A stretch of DNA of 64,000 nt from Myxocyprinus asiaticus (Eukaryota; Chordata; Actinopteri; Cypriniformes; Catostomidae), in the NCBI RefSeq assembly GCF_019703515.2, contig NC_059373.1, forward strand, positions 14,588,281 to 14,652,280. The letters are read 5' to 3'. Both the position numbers and the translations under genes were made by a program. Positions 46,677 through 57,237 of this stretch are shown here, piece by piece; position 1 is the stretch's first letter, and every line of letters begins with the position of its first letter. Under the pieces are notes generated by a model. That model had not been told where the DNA came from. It was given only the letters and a program-made list of their open reading frames with translations, and did no database searches.

Positions 46677-48037
46677 TAGTAATAATGTGAGCATGCTTCT
46701 CACTGCATTCAATTACATACGGATTACACTGAAATTAACACACACAAACAAGATTGTGTAAATTATTCTGTAAAGATGTGAGATGAGTTGCTTTTATCCT
46801 GCCGACACGTCCTGTTGTTCAGTCATACGTTACACATCAGCACAGGTCCTAATCACTGGTTGTGTTATTGAGTGCTAATTGCATGCTAAAGGGATTCAGC
46901 TCATTTGAAGAGACAGCTTCTCACTTCTTGATAATCTCCAGTCTCTGATGTAGGCAAGTTTAGCGAGGAGCTAATTGATTTGCAGTTGCTGATAGTGAAA
47001 GGAGCTAGAAAGTGAGAAACTCTTCAGGCATTTGACTTCATCTGAGAGTTCATAACAGCTTTTTCTTTAAATGCCGGATCTATGAGTGCATCAGTCGAAA
47101 GCCACTTTAACACAAGTACGTAGGTGATAATGCAAAATGTCAACAAGTAAATGGAAATACATTTCAGAAATTGGTATAACAATAAAACAAAGCATGTTGT
47201 GATTAAATATGGGCTCTCAGCTAGGCTACAAGATGGAGGAATCGTGCTTCAATTAGGGGCACTTTTGACTATTTGAAATCTTGATAAATTAAACTATGCT
47301 TAATCTGTGTTAAAAAAAAAAAAAAAAAAAAAATCACATGTTCTGGAATAAAGATCTGATAACAGCTTTGATCAACCTTGGAATCTGGTATAATATTTAA
47401 ATGTGTGGATTTTTGGTGTTGTGTAATGGTAACAATCTGTGATGGTAATGACATTTTTCTGTTTGCATAAAAAGTTGGATAAGCATTGTCTTTGCTTAAC
47501 AAAATGTATTATAGAGGTAAATTGAAAATGGCAAATTTGCAAATCAGTACTGAAAGGTCAAACCAATAAATGTTTGCAGTGGGTTCAACTATATCATAGT
47601 TTTTTGCTGGTAATGCTCTCCTTCAAATTTCATTTAGCTTTTTTAACCACATTTTGGACAGAAGCAGATGACAGTGGGTCATTTGATTATCCATTTTTTT
47701 GACTGATCTGTTTAATGAGTGACATTCTGCAGTCAGCTTTTTCTGGCATTAATACCGATTCACACATTAATTAAAACTCACCTGGGCTACCGCACATTAA
47801 AGAAAAATAAAAGGCCGCCACTGGGTAGGGGAAAAGCAAAAAATAGAAAAATAAAAAAATCGAATATTTAAACACTACAAAATTAGGGAAGAGAAATTAA
47901 AGAGGCACAAAGACAAAGTTTAAAGATATCATAATCTAGCCTTTCAAACTGGTATATCTTTTTAAGGCATTATTCCTTTAAAATCATCCTAGGGGACAGA
48001 AAAGTTCCCCTCATTAAAGAATCGCCAAAATGTATTT
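46677..48037. other. no gene seen; possible conserved block
   Basis: 46800-47060 has mixed composition with TAATTGCATGC and CTAATTGATTTGC, and no repeat features. A-run at 47311-47331. Nothing coding. Confidence 0.35.
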
Positions 48038-48039
48038 AG

Positions 48040-48247
48040 GGGAGACCAGGGCTAGTTGTAACAAGGGCTATATCTTAGTAAAGAAAAGATCTACAGGCAA
48101 AAGACCAATTGTGCAAATGTGGGTTTTCTCTAGCAGAGGTTTTTGTATGCTGGTTTCAAACATGTGGAAACTGACTTTGAAAAATAATCCGACCCTAAGA
48201 AATATTCACTGAAGTAAAAATGTGTGACAATTAGCCCCGGTTTCCCC
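48040..48247. mobile_element. 208-bp MITE with TA flanks
   Basis: Ends GGGGAGACCAGGGCTAGTTG and the inverted counterpart CAATTAGCCCCGGTTTCCCC match closely over about 25 bp. TA flanks both sides (48038-48039, 48248-48249), as for Tc1/mariner-related MITEs. No ORF. Confidence 0.78.
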
Positions 48248-48249
48248 TA

Positions 48250-49914
48250 CTTATATGAATATACAGTAAATACACGTAACTGAACATTAAATAACGTGTC
48301 GTTTGATATACTGCACAGTCACAACCACAGCACACAGTCCACCTCATGCAAACACACCAACACTCTCCTACCACGTCACACAAACACAGGCAAAAGGAGT
48401 CCATGAGGAGTCCAGGAAGGTGATCCAAGCGGAACTCATCCTCATCATTTCTAAGAATACGAAGCAGATTTGAGGGCCATCTGGCCTGTTCTATTACTGC
48501 AACCATTGATTCACTCTGTATGGGATTGTGCATTAAACATCAGCTCCTGTCAGGACCAGTGGCTTAATGATATATGCTCATTCTGCTTTAGCTTGTACCA
48601 TCACTAAAGCATTATGACAAGAGCTGAATTCATCCAGGGATAAAAAAAAAATTTAAAAAAAAGAAGGGGATTGGTTGAAACAGGATTTTCTTAAACAATG
48701 ATACATTTACAAGGTCTATAGAGCACCATTAGGATATGCAGAGTGTTTGGATGTATCAACTTGTTTGCTCACATATGAAGAGAACCAATTCTGAATAGGT
48801 TGTGATGTTAAGAGATGCTACAGACTCCAATTTCAAATTTTACAAAACTCTGGAATATGTCATAGCCAAGTTAACAGTGTAAACATACACCTTCACTTTC
48901 TCTCAATATGTTTTAAATGTTCACATTTGAGAGTAATTATTTACTATGAATAACTAATTTACATTCATAAGCACCAATATAACAATTCATGGTAAAAAAT
49001 AGCAACATTTACCTACATACTGTATATTTTAATTACAAAATAATATTGAATATATTGTTAAAAGGCCAAATGTCTCTTACACAATATGACACAACTGAGC
49101 ATTTAACAGAAAAACTATTTGAATTCAGAGGGATAACAATAAAAAAGAAGAGAGAGAGAGGCAGACAAAATGGGGAGGGGGGAGTTATGAGAGATGTAGG
49201 AGGGGTTGAGAAGTATGAGAGAGTGGGAGGAATGGAGAAATTTCTTTATTTGCTTTATGCTAATAAGCACTGTCAAAACTCCCCAAGCACATTTAAAACC
49301 CCCTGGGATTGAGATACATTAGAAAGGGAAAAAAGAAGATGAGAAAGTGAGAAGGTGGGGGGTAAAAAAAGGAGAATAAGTGATAATACACAGCAGGGGT
49401 GCTGAATCGCACCCACCCACACATACAACACTAATTGAATGCACATTTAATGTCATTATATATACTGTATATCCAAATATACTGTCAAACTGACTCTGTG
49501 TGCATAAAATAGGTCTTTAAAATGTGCATTATTGCCTCCATCTTTACTGGGTAGATTTGTTGACTGCACACTTTCCACATGCACATCCACATGCCTCTTT
49601 TTCTCTCTCATTCTCTCTCTTCCAGCTGTCATCATTAATATGACCTTTATGGGCTGTCAGCTTATTCAGGGTGACGTCAATCATCTTTTCCTATTAGGAG
49701 AACAACTCTATCAGACGCTGTCACCATCCTGGGTCCCTGTCTCGCATACTTTTTTATTTTCTCCTCTCTAGCTTGTTCCTTTTCTTTTCCTGTATCTATA
49801 CATGTTTCTCTATTATGCCATGCTTCGTCCTTGTCTCAGGCCTCTTGAGGCAGTTTAAAGTAACTGGACTGTGAACGGTTTCCTGTATCAGATCATGTTG
49901 CATCTGAGTTCATC
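48250..49914. other. no gene seen
   Basis: 48260-48620 is mixed-composition unique-looking sequence. An open frame on the minus strand at 48231-48533 has no recognisable domain. 49130-49250 is purine-rich. Confidence 0.4.
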
Positions 49915-49915
49915 C

Positions 49916-49953
<38 letters not shown>

Positions 49954-49974
49954 ATACACACACACACACACACA
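49916..49974. repeat. (TCTA)n-(CA)n microsatellite
   Basis: TCTA repeats at 49916-49953 run into CA repeats at 49956-49974, which merge directly with the Tc1 terminus. Confidence 0.92.
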
Positions 49975-51200
49975 CTGGCGGCCAAAAGTTTGGAATAATG
50001 TACACATTTTGCTCTTATGGAAAGAAATTGGTACTTTTATTAACCAAAGTGGCATTCAACTGATCACAGTGTATAATCAGGACATTAATAACGTGAAAAA
50101 TTACTACTACAATTGTAAAAAAAAATTCTACTTCAAAACTAAACTACTTCAAAGAGTTCTCATAAAAAAATTCTCCATGTGCAGCAATGATAGCTTTGCA
50201 GATCCTTGGCATTCTAGCTGTCAGTTTGTCCAGATACTCAGGTGACATTTCACCCCACGCTTGCCGTAGAACTTGCCATAGATGTGGCTGTCTTGTCGGG
50301 CACTTCTCACACACCTTACAGTCTAGCTGATCCCACAAAAGCTCAATGGGGTTAAGATCCATAACACTCTTTTCCAATTATCTGTTGTCAAATGTCTGTG
50401 TTTCTTTGTCCACTCTAACCTTTTCTTTTTGTTTTTCTGTTTCAAAAGTGCCTTTTTCTTTGCAATTCTTCCCATAAGGCCTGCACTCCTGAGTCTTCTC
50501 TTTACTGTTGTACATGAAACTGGTGATGAGTGGGTAGAATTCAATGAAGCTGTCAGCTGAGGACATGTGAGGCGTCTATTTCTCAAACTAGAGACTCTGA
50601 TGTACTTATCCTCTTGTTTAGTTGTACATCTGGCCTTCCACATCTCTTTCTTTCCTTGTTAGAGCCAGTTGTCCTTTGTCTTTGAAGACTGTAGAGTACA
50701 CCTTTGTATGAAATCTTCAGTTTTTTGGCAATTTCAAGCATTGTATAGCCTTCATTCCTCCAAACAATGATTGACTGACGAGTTTCTAGAGAAAGCTGTT
50801 TCTTTTTTTGCCATTTTTGACCTAATATTGACCTTAAGACATGCCAGTCTATTGCATACTGTGGCAACTCAAAAACAAACACAAAGACAATGTTAAGCTT
50901 CATTTAACGAACCAAATATCTTTCAATTGTGTTTGATATAATGACAAGTGATTTTCTAGTACCAAATTAGCAATTTAGAATGATTATTCAAGGATAAGGT
51001 GTTGGAGTGATGGCTGCTGGAAATGGGGCCTGTCTAGATTTGATCAAAAATGACATTTTTCAAACAGTGATGGTGTTGTTTTTTACATCAGTAATGTCCT
51101 AACTATACTTTGTAATCAGTTGAATGCCACTTTGGTAAATTAAAGTACCAATTTCCTTCCGAAACAGCAAAATCTGTACATTATTTGGCCACCAGTGTGT
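49971..51200 (-). mobile_element. Tc1-like transposon, internally deleted
   Basis: Inverted ends: CACACTGGCGGCCAAAAGTT at the left and the counterpart TTATTTGGCCACCAGTGTG at the right; the similarity continues inward (AATGTACA, TTTTGCT, GCATTCAACTGATCAC/GTAATCAGTTGAATGC). About 1.23 kb, shorter than a full Tc1, because the core of the transposase is deleted. CA-repeat flanks make the target duplication unreadable. Confidence 0.85.
50144..50850 (-). pseudogene. Tc1 transposase, catalytic core deleted
   Basis: The N-terminal part keeps the helix-turn-helix DNA-binding region (SLETRQSIIVWRNEGYTM, EIAKKLKISYKGVLYSL) and the GRP linker (RCGRPD). The second DNA-binding half follows in another frame (LTCPQLTASLNSTHSSPVS), then TKKHRHLTTDNWKRVLW. 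At about 50372 the sequence jumps to DLNPIELLWDQLD, so the stretch holding the first two catalytic Asp is gone and only the Glu block remains. Frameshifts separate the pieces. It cannot encode a working enzyme. Confidence 0.82.
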
Positions 51201-51299
51201 CTATAGCGCCTGTGGAGTAAAAATATTCAGCTCTGGGCTTGGTAGAACTCTTTGTGGATGCTGGAGGGGCTGAACACGCAGGCCGACTGAAGCCAGATT

Positions 51300-51449
51300 T
51301 TGGGCAGGTCCAGATAGTTTTTTTTTTTTTTCTTTTCCTCTCTATATGGAATATAGATTCATCTTCCATGCTATACATATAATGTACAGTGGGTGGCGGT
51401 AATACTCCTAAGGAGTAAGCAGCCAATGAAACCAAAAGAAGAAGAAGTT
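51300..51449 (+). repeat. retroposon 3' tail-like fragment
   Basis: GTGGGTGGCGGTAATACTCC followed by AAGCAGCCAATGAAACC and AAAAGAAGAAGAAG resembles the 3' tail of a common fish retroposon with an AAG-repeat end. A T-run (51319-51333) is inside. Only this fragment is recognised; the family is uncertain. Confidence 0.45.
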
Positions 51450-52118
51450 TCATGTAATTTAACTCTGGTCATGGATTGGACGTGGCCCCTTTAAGAGATC
51501 CTCCTGTTGCAAATGCATGCTGGTTGGAGAGGTGGGGGCAGTCGTTGTGCAGGTGAGCTACCAGTTTTGTTCGTTGGTTCGATAGTTCTTTGGATGGATG
51601 TCAAGTTTCGCACAAAATGCTGTTGAATTGCATTGAGTGTGTGTTCACGGGAGTCATGTGTTGAAATTGAGTGTTTGTTTTATGTTATTTTATGGATTGC
51701 ATGTGTGAAGTTTGACCATGTTTGTGCAAACATGCAAGGAACTGGGTATGTAAATGTAGAATTAATCTTACCTTATTTAATGATTTATAGCCCAGAGTGT
51801 TTTCCAAATAAGTGTAATAATTGTTATGTGTGAAAAATGAGAATTCTATTGTTTTAAACTGTTGTACATGTCCTTAAAGCCTGGTTAAAATGCATAAAGT
51901 GTTTTTGAGTTATATAAGTATGTGTTAAATGCATAACATACTGTGTGTTTAAGCATGTGTTAAGTATGCTGAAGCATATGGGTAGACTAATGCTTTGTTT
52001 GTATTTTCTTTTGACATTAGCCTCTACCGTATTTCATTGTACTTTATCTCATTTTTGTACAGGGCTGTGGGAAGATGATTTATGTTGGGAGTGCTGTAGT
52101 GGGAGGTGCATTTTTGCA
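51450..52118. other. no recognised feature
   Basis: No bounded repeat or coding signature. Confidence 0.4.
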
Positions 52119-52126
52119 TGTACATG

Positions 52127-53025
52127 TAGGGTGACCAGATAACCATGACAAAAAATCAGAACAATACATTCAAGTTAAGTAATTTTATTTGTAGCCTACT
52201 TCTGGAAAATATATCCCAAAATACAGGGCTACACTTTTCCAAAAGAAAATATGATCCTTTCTTTCTCTTTAGTTATCGCTGGCTGTTGCATATATAGGTT
52301 GATGCATGTTTTTCTTAAGCATTTATTTGACGATATGAAGCGCGTCTTTTCATTTCTGGTGTCTTTGACCAATGACTTTAGACCCAGAGAACTTCAGAAA
52401 CAACAATATTTAAAGTGCTCGCAGACAGCACAGATTCACTGGCTTTTTACCAGCATGTCAATTAGCAGTGGGCCACCTTTACCTGGGTTATTGTTAGGTC
52501 ATTTTATTGACGATAAAAGATACAGATATATACAGGATACAGATATGCTCTTTTTGGATGGGATTAAAATCAGTAAGAAGCTCTAGCAATCATAATCAGC
52601 CCCATAAAATTGATCCTGTCCGTATAGTGGTTTATGACATCACATGGCTTGTTGATACAGGGTTGCGATTTTTACTGATGGTATATCAGAGGATGTATAT
52701 TAGGATGGGGATGCATTTCTATATTTTTTTTTTTTTTTTGCTGTTTTATTACCTTGCTCTATGCTATTATCTCTCCCTCCCCATTTTTTGGCTTCATGCC
52801 AAAACTTCTTATGGGCTGACAGACAGCATCAGAGTTGGGAGGGGGTGATAATTAAGGAGGAAAGTTCAGCACAGCGGAAAAAAAAATCACAGCTGATTCT
52901 GAGACTGTGGGAACTCTCATAATTTGTTGCAAGTTTTTCAATACAGAAAAAGCACGAAGCACAGCAATGATAATTTTCGTACAATATTAGGCTAAGACTG
53001 ATTATCGGGACGTCTGGTCACCCTA
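52127..53025. mobile_element. hAT-like element, 899 bp, perfect 8-bp duplication
   Basis: Ends TAGGGTGACCAGA and TCTGGTCACCCTA are perfect inverted repeats. TGTACATG flanks both sides exactly (52119-52126, 53026-53033). Note that this 8-mer is close to its own reverse complement. No transposase frame. T-run at 52724-52739. Confidence 0.85.
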
Positions 53026-53243
53026 TGTACATGGGTTTTTAAGGGCCGCACATAGCAATGGCACAGACAAATAGACTTTACTTAATACACCGTGTGCAGT
53101 GGGTGTTCTGATAATCGATTTTTTTATTTTTTATTATATGCATAATGTCAACTTGTAATATAACATAGGCTACAATATTACTGTAACAATCACTGTTAAT
53201 GAACAAGTGCAGTCGTTCTACATTTCTGAGGTTTATTCTTGGC

Positions 53244-53505
53244 CAGGGCCGCTGCTGGCCAAGTTGATGCCCTATGCTCCGGGATCATCGGACGTGGGTT
53301 GTTTGCGAGGCGCGGTGAGTGGAGTAAGTTGCAAGGTGAAAGTGCGAGGCAAAAGTCTGTGTTCCGCAACCAGGTCCTTGAATAACATGTAACATGCAAG
53401 TAAAGGCAGAGTTGCTGGTGCTCCCCTAGGGTAAGATGGTGACCCCTTAAGGAGTTGGTGCCCTACGCAGACTGCGTAATATGCGTATAGGGAGCAGCAG
53501 TACTG
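53244..53505. mobile_element. hAT MITE, 262 bp, perfect 8-bp duplication
   Basis: TTCTTGGC flanks both sides exactly (53236-53243, 53506-53513). Ends CAGGGCCGCTGCTG and CAGCAGTACTG are imperfect inverted repeats, with GATGCCCTATGC and GGTGCCCTACGC behind them. The GC-rich interior and CAGGGCC start are typical of non-autonomous hATs. No ORF. Confidence 0.8.
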
Positions 53506-53513
53506 TTCTTGGC

Positions 53514-54149
53514 CATACGACAGGTAAGAGGCAACATGAAGCTAACATACAATTCTTTCTCAAAATATTTCCCTCACTTCTCTCTCACCCACCCCTGCGT
53601 GGCATGCACGTGCGCACACACACCGAACCCCCCGGAAGGGCGTCTTTCCCATTATCATCCAACACGAAAACACAATCAAACTTAGTGCATTATATCATCA
53701 GTGTATTCACAACACTCGCACATAATCTTTAAACATGCTACAATATCAATCAAATGTATGCCAGTCTTGTAACTGCCAGGTCCCTTTGCGTTCAGCAGAC
53801 AAGAACATATCTACATTTTAGGTTCAAAAGCCCAAACTACACAGCACACAAGAAAATAGCAGATTAAATTTTTGCAGCAAGTGTATCTATCAGTGTAATG
53901 TTAAAAGGTCCTGACAACTGATAATATTAAACTGCTCAGTGACAGCTTATAATAAACCAAAAGCGTTACTATGAGATGCGCGGCTAGGTGCTCCAGTAGT
54001 TAAACGTGGCATGGCGTTCAGGGGTTGTTGAGATGAAGGCCCTCATGATCTATAAATAATTATGACACTATTCAGTGTTGTAAACTATTTCGAGACTTCC
54101 TTAAGCATACAGTTTTTAGGAAAACATATCCAAAATGTTTTAGTGTGTT

Positions 54150-54180
<31 letters not shown>

Positions 54181-54423
54181 TATATATATATAAGACAACA
54201 ACCATCTTGACACACCCCTACTTCCCACGGCCTTGTTTTTGTATCACATTTTTGTATTTCCTTTATTCCTTCTTTCCCTTTTTATATAATATGGCCCCAT
54301 CGACCGCTGTCTTTTTAATAAACAGCTGTCAGAAGAGGACCCCAAAAAAAAGAGTTTTTTGTCCAGTGTGGATATTTGCAGCCCACCATATAGATAATTT
54401 GTCTTATATTCCAGTACAAATAT
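53514..54423. other. no gene seen; (TTTA)n tract
   Basis: TTTA repeats at about 54148-54182, then TA. Possible hAT-end-like pieces CAGGGGTTGTTGAGATG (54016-54032) and TTGACACACCCCTA (54208-54221) face each other but have no matching flanks. Confidence 0.4.
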
Positions 54424-54427
54424 TTAA

Positions 54428-54860
54428 GAATCTACTCAAAAATGATAATTCTCTAATCATTTACTCACCCTCATGCCATCCCAGATGTGTATAACTTTCT
54501 TTCATCTGCTGAATTAAAATGGAGATTTTTCAGAAGAATTTCTCAGCACTTTTGGTCCATACAATGCAAGTGAATGGGTGCCAAAAATTTGAAGCTCCGA
54601 AAAAATCACATAAGTTAGAATAAAAGTAATCCATAAGACTCCAATGGTTAAATCAATGTCTTCAGAAGCACTACGATAGGTGTGGTTGAGAAACGGATCA
54701 CTTTCACATTCTTCTTGTGTTTTTGGTGATTCACATGCTTCATGCATACCGCCCCCTACTGGGCAGGGAGAACAATTTCAAGCAAAAAAGGGACTTAAAT
54801 ATTGATTTGTTTCTCACCAACACCCATCATATCACTTCTGAAAACAATGGACATAACTTT
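54428..54860. mobile_element. foldback TTAA MITE, right-truncated
   Basis: It follows TTAA (54424-54427) and has the family left arm (TCATTTACTCACCCTCATG, GGTCCATACAATGCAAGTG) and part of the right arm (GGGACTTAAATATTGA). It breaks off at about 54860 where the next repeat begins. Confidence 0.7.
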
Positions 54861-54865
54861 TACAG

Positions 54866-55115
54866 CATTTATTAATCTTAGTTAATGTTAATTAAAACAA
54901 ACTAATACATTTTAAAAATCAAAAGTTGTATTTGTTAACATTAGTTAATGCACTATGAACTAACATGAACTAACAATGAACAATTGTGTTTTTATTAACT
55001 AACATTAATAAAGATTAATAAATGCTGTAAAAATATGAATTGTTAATTGTTTGTTCATTATACCTAATGCATTAACTAATGTTAACGAATGGAAACTTTA
55101 TTGCAAAGTGCTACC
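54866..55115. mobile_element. foldback MITE rich in TTAGTTAATG, left-truncated
   Basis: Arms such as TTACAGCATTTATTAATC and GATTAATAAATGCTGTAA pair across the centre, and GTTAACATTAGTTAATGCA recurs inverted. The right end GGAAACTTTATTGCAAAGTG is one I know from a common fish repeat. The left end is missing. Confidence 0.7.
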
Positions 55116-55130
55116 AAAATGATATAAGAT

Positions 55131-55230
55131 AAGTCTTGTTTTCAGAGGAATCTAAGAAATGTTGTAAAAAATAATAACATTTATTTTTCTTTACCAACTG
55201 CCATTTTTTTTAGCTAGAAACAAGACTTAA
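55131..55230. repeat. short inverted repeat
   Basis: TAAGTCTTGTTTTCAG and its counterpart CTAGAAACAAGACTTA face each other across about 70 bp. Probably a small MITE of a type seen in fish; ends not fixed. Confidence 0.5.
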
Positions 55231-56019
55231 GTACTGAGTAATACAATAATTTTTACAACATGGAATTAAACTAAGAAATGAAAGCACTAATTGTTAACTC
55301 TGAGTCTGTTTATAATGAACAAATGGGTTTCCATGATTTCTGCTTTTTACCAAGTTTTCTTATATTTGGCCAATTATAAAGGAAGGCAAAAAATAACAAC
55401 TGATAATTTGCCAATTTCTCAAGCTTGTTAACAAGACAAAAAAAGAACGAAGCAGAGAGTGAAGGATGAGGGAAGCCTAATTGTGTCGATTCCATTTACT
55501 GCTCACAGGGAGACAAACAGAACAGCTACAGTAGCAGCTGCCAGCATGTCAAAGATCAGCTGTGTGATGTATCAATCTGGCTGTGGCTGAATTTCGTCTC
55601 GTCTGGCAACTCAGCCCCGACATATGTTCGAAGACACGGAATAGAGAAGCACCTTGATCTGACAAAGATGCCATCTTGACTCCTGTGGGTCTAGTGCACA
55701 CGAACTCCTGCGAGGAGGAGTCTTCAAGAACATATAGAATTGAGAATCACCTCAACCTTGTAGAGTTGCGGGGGGTGGAACAATTTTTAATTATTTCAGT
55801 ATTGTGATACTTTACCTTATAATACTGTATAAATATTCTCACAACAAGAATAAAGATTTTTAGTTAAATTTCTAATACTAATATTTTTAGGCAAAAGAGA
55901 TTGAGCACCACTCAGAGCAAGTCTGTGAGAAGACAAACACTGGATTATTCCTACTCAACAACTCAAAGCCAAATTTGCTGTTAATCAGAGTTCTCCTAAT
56001 CAGTCATGGCTGTGACAAG
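55231..56019. other. no gene seen; possible conserved block
   Basis: 55490-55740 has mixed composition and no repeat features. Nothing coding. Confidence 0.35.
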
Positions 56020-56240
56020 CAACTAGTGACAAGAAGTTTTGTTGATTGCTTGGTTTCTTTTTCTGCAGTGTCATGCTGGATAGTCCAGCCCACTGAGAAC
56101 TCTTAGTCGAAATTTCCCCACCTCACAACTTGCATTCCTCATACATTAAACATCAAATATCTTCTGACTGGCTGTCCCACAGCTGTTTTGCATTCAGTGT
56201 GGACAGACAATTTGCCAATTTCATTATATCTTGTTGTGAC
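56020..56240. repeat. dispersed repeat (shared with 13640-13860)
   Basis: Aligns in order with 13640-13860 through TTGGTTTCTTTTTCTGCAGT, GCTGGATAGTCCAGCCCA and ATCTTCTGACTGGCTG. Unidentified. Confidence 0.5.
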
Positions 56241-56475
56241 AGTATAAGTCTATAACTTTTATTTGTTTAATTCATAAACATCTCTACCCATGCAGCGTGT
56301 TTTTGTGCTATGAAAAACACATTGGAGCCAAGTTACGCTATTCTCTCACACTGATTTTGTTTATAGACATTAACATTAGAGGCCTGCTACACGGGCCGGG
56401 TTCGAGTCAGTTTTTCCAAGTATAGGTTCAGGTTTGTAATTAATGAAAAATGAAGCATGCGAACAGACGAGTAGG

Positions 56476-56650
56476 GGGTGTTCACAATGAATATGTTTTT
56501 GTGCATGTCTGCACTGGTTTTTAATTGCTTTTCTATGTAAACATGCTAGATGGATGTCTTTGAGCATTGCATCTTGCTTGGGGTTTTTTTTCAGCATCTT
56601 GTGCAAGACACATTTTTTAGACACCTTGTCAAGTTAAAAAGCTAAAAAAA
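56476..56650. mobile_element. hAT-like MITE fragment, empty-site relative of 4780-5226
   Basis: It begins GGGGTGTTCACAATGAATA and matches the 4780-5226 element through TTTTTAATTG, CTATGTAAACATGC, TAGATGG and CATTGC blocks. It lacks the 180-bp insert found at 4852-5031. The right end is lost. Confidence 0.6.
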
Positions 56651-57237
56651 AAAATTGTGTTATGGTAGTGGGAAAACAAACCCACCAATTGTTTTAACAA
56701 AATTACAGTGACCAGAATGCACTGGGAATTAAATGGGTAGGAAATCAGAATATAAAAGGAAGTAGGAAGTAGGAGAGAGGGTGATTCATAGCTAGTGATT
56801 CATAGCTACCTGAGTCAACTGCAAGGAAAACCCAAACTGTGCTGTGCTCTGGGCCATGAGTGAGCTGTGTGACTGGGAAGTGAGGTCCACATTTTCGTCC
56901 CGCCGGCTGCACCGCAAACAAACGTGTTTAAGAGAAGCATCTTACTCCAGGTATGGGCCTTGGATCTGCATCTTTTTTTCCCCAACAATAAATCTTCCAC
57001 ATGTCCCTGCCATTCCTGTGTGGTTTAGATTTTTATTTTATTTTTTTATTTTATTTTTTTGCCCCCTCATATGCACACACACTCCCACACCCCATAAACG
57101 TAATTCTAAGTGACTTAAAGGTTGCATAAAAGAGTGACTTTATATTTTCGTGCCAAGTTATTAATCACCTTCTATCTGTTTCTCCCCACTGTTTTATTTT
57201 GTGGACTGTTTATTACTATTGGACTCTATTAGTAAAG
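56651..57237. other. no gene; LTR-like promoter features
   Basis: A TATA-like ATATAAAAGG (56751-56760), a GA-rich start-like tract, a duplicated GTGATTCATAGCTA (56778-56806) and an AATAAA (56987-56992) lie in LTR-like order. No ends or flanking duplications were found, so this is only a suggestion. Confidence 0.3.

Noticed and set aside
48231..48533. 100-codon minus-strand open frame as a possible host exon
   Set aside because: No recognisable domain and no convincing splice sites. It overlaps a MITE end at 48231-48247, and length alone is not evidence.
54016..54221. CAGGGGTTGTTGAGATG facing TTGACACACCCCTA as a hAT pair
   Set aside because: The flanking 8-mers do not match and the inverted similarity is short.
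56651..57113. LTR with TATA and AATAAA
   Set aside because: No terminal TG/CA pair or target duplication could be fixed; kept only as a comment on that stretch.
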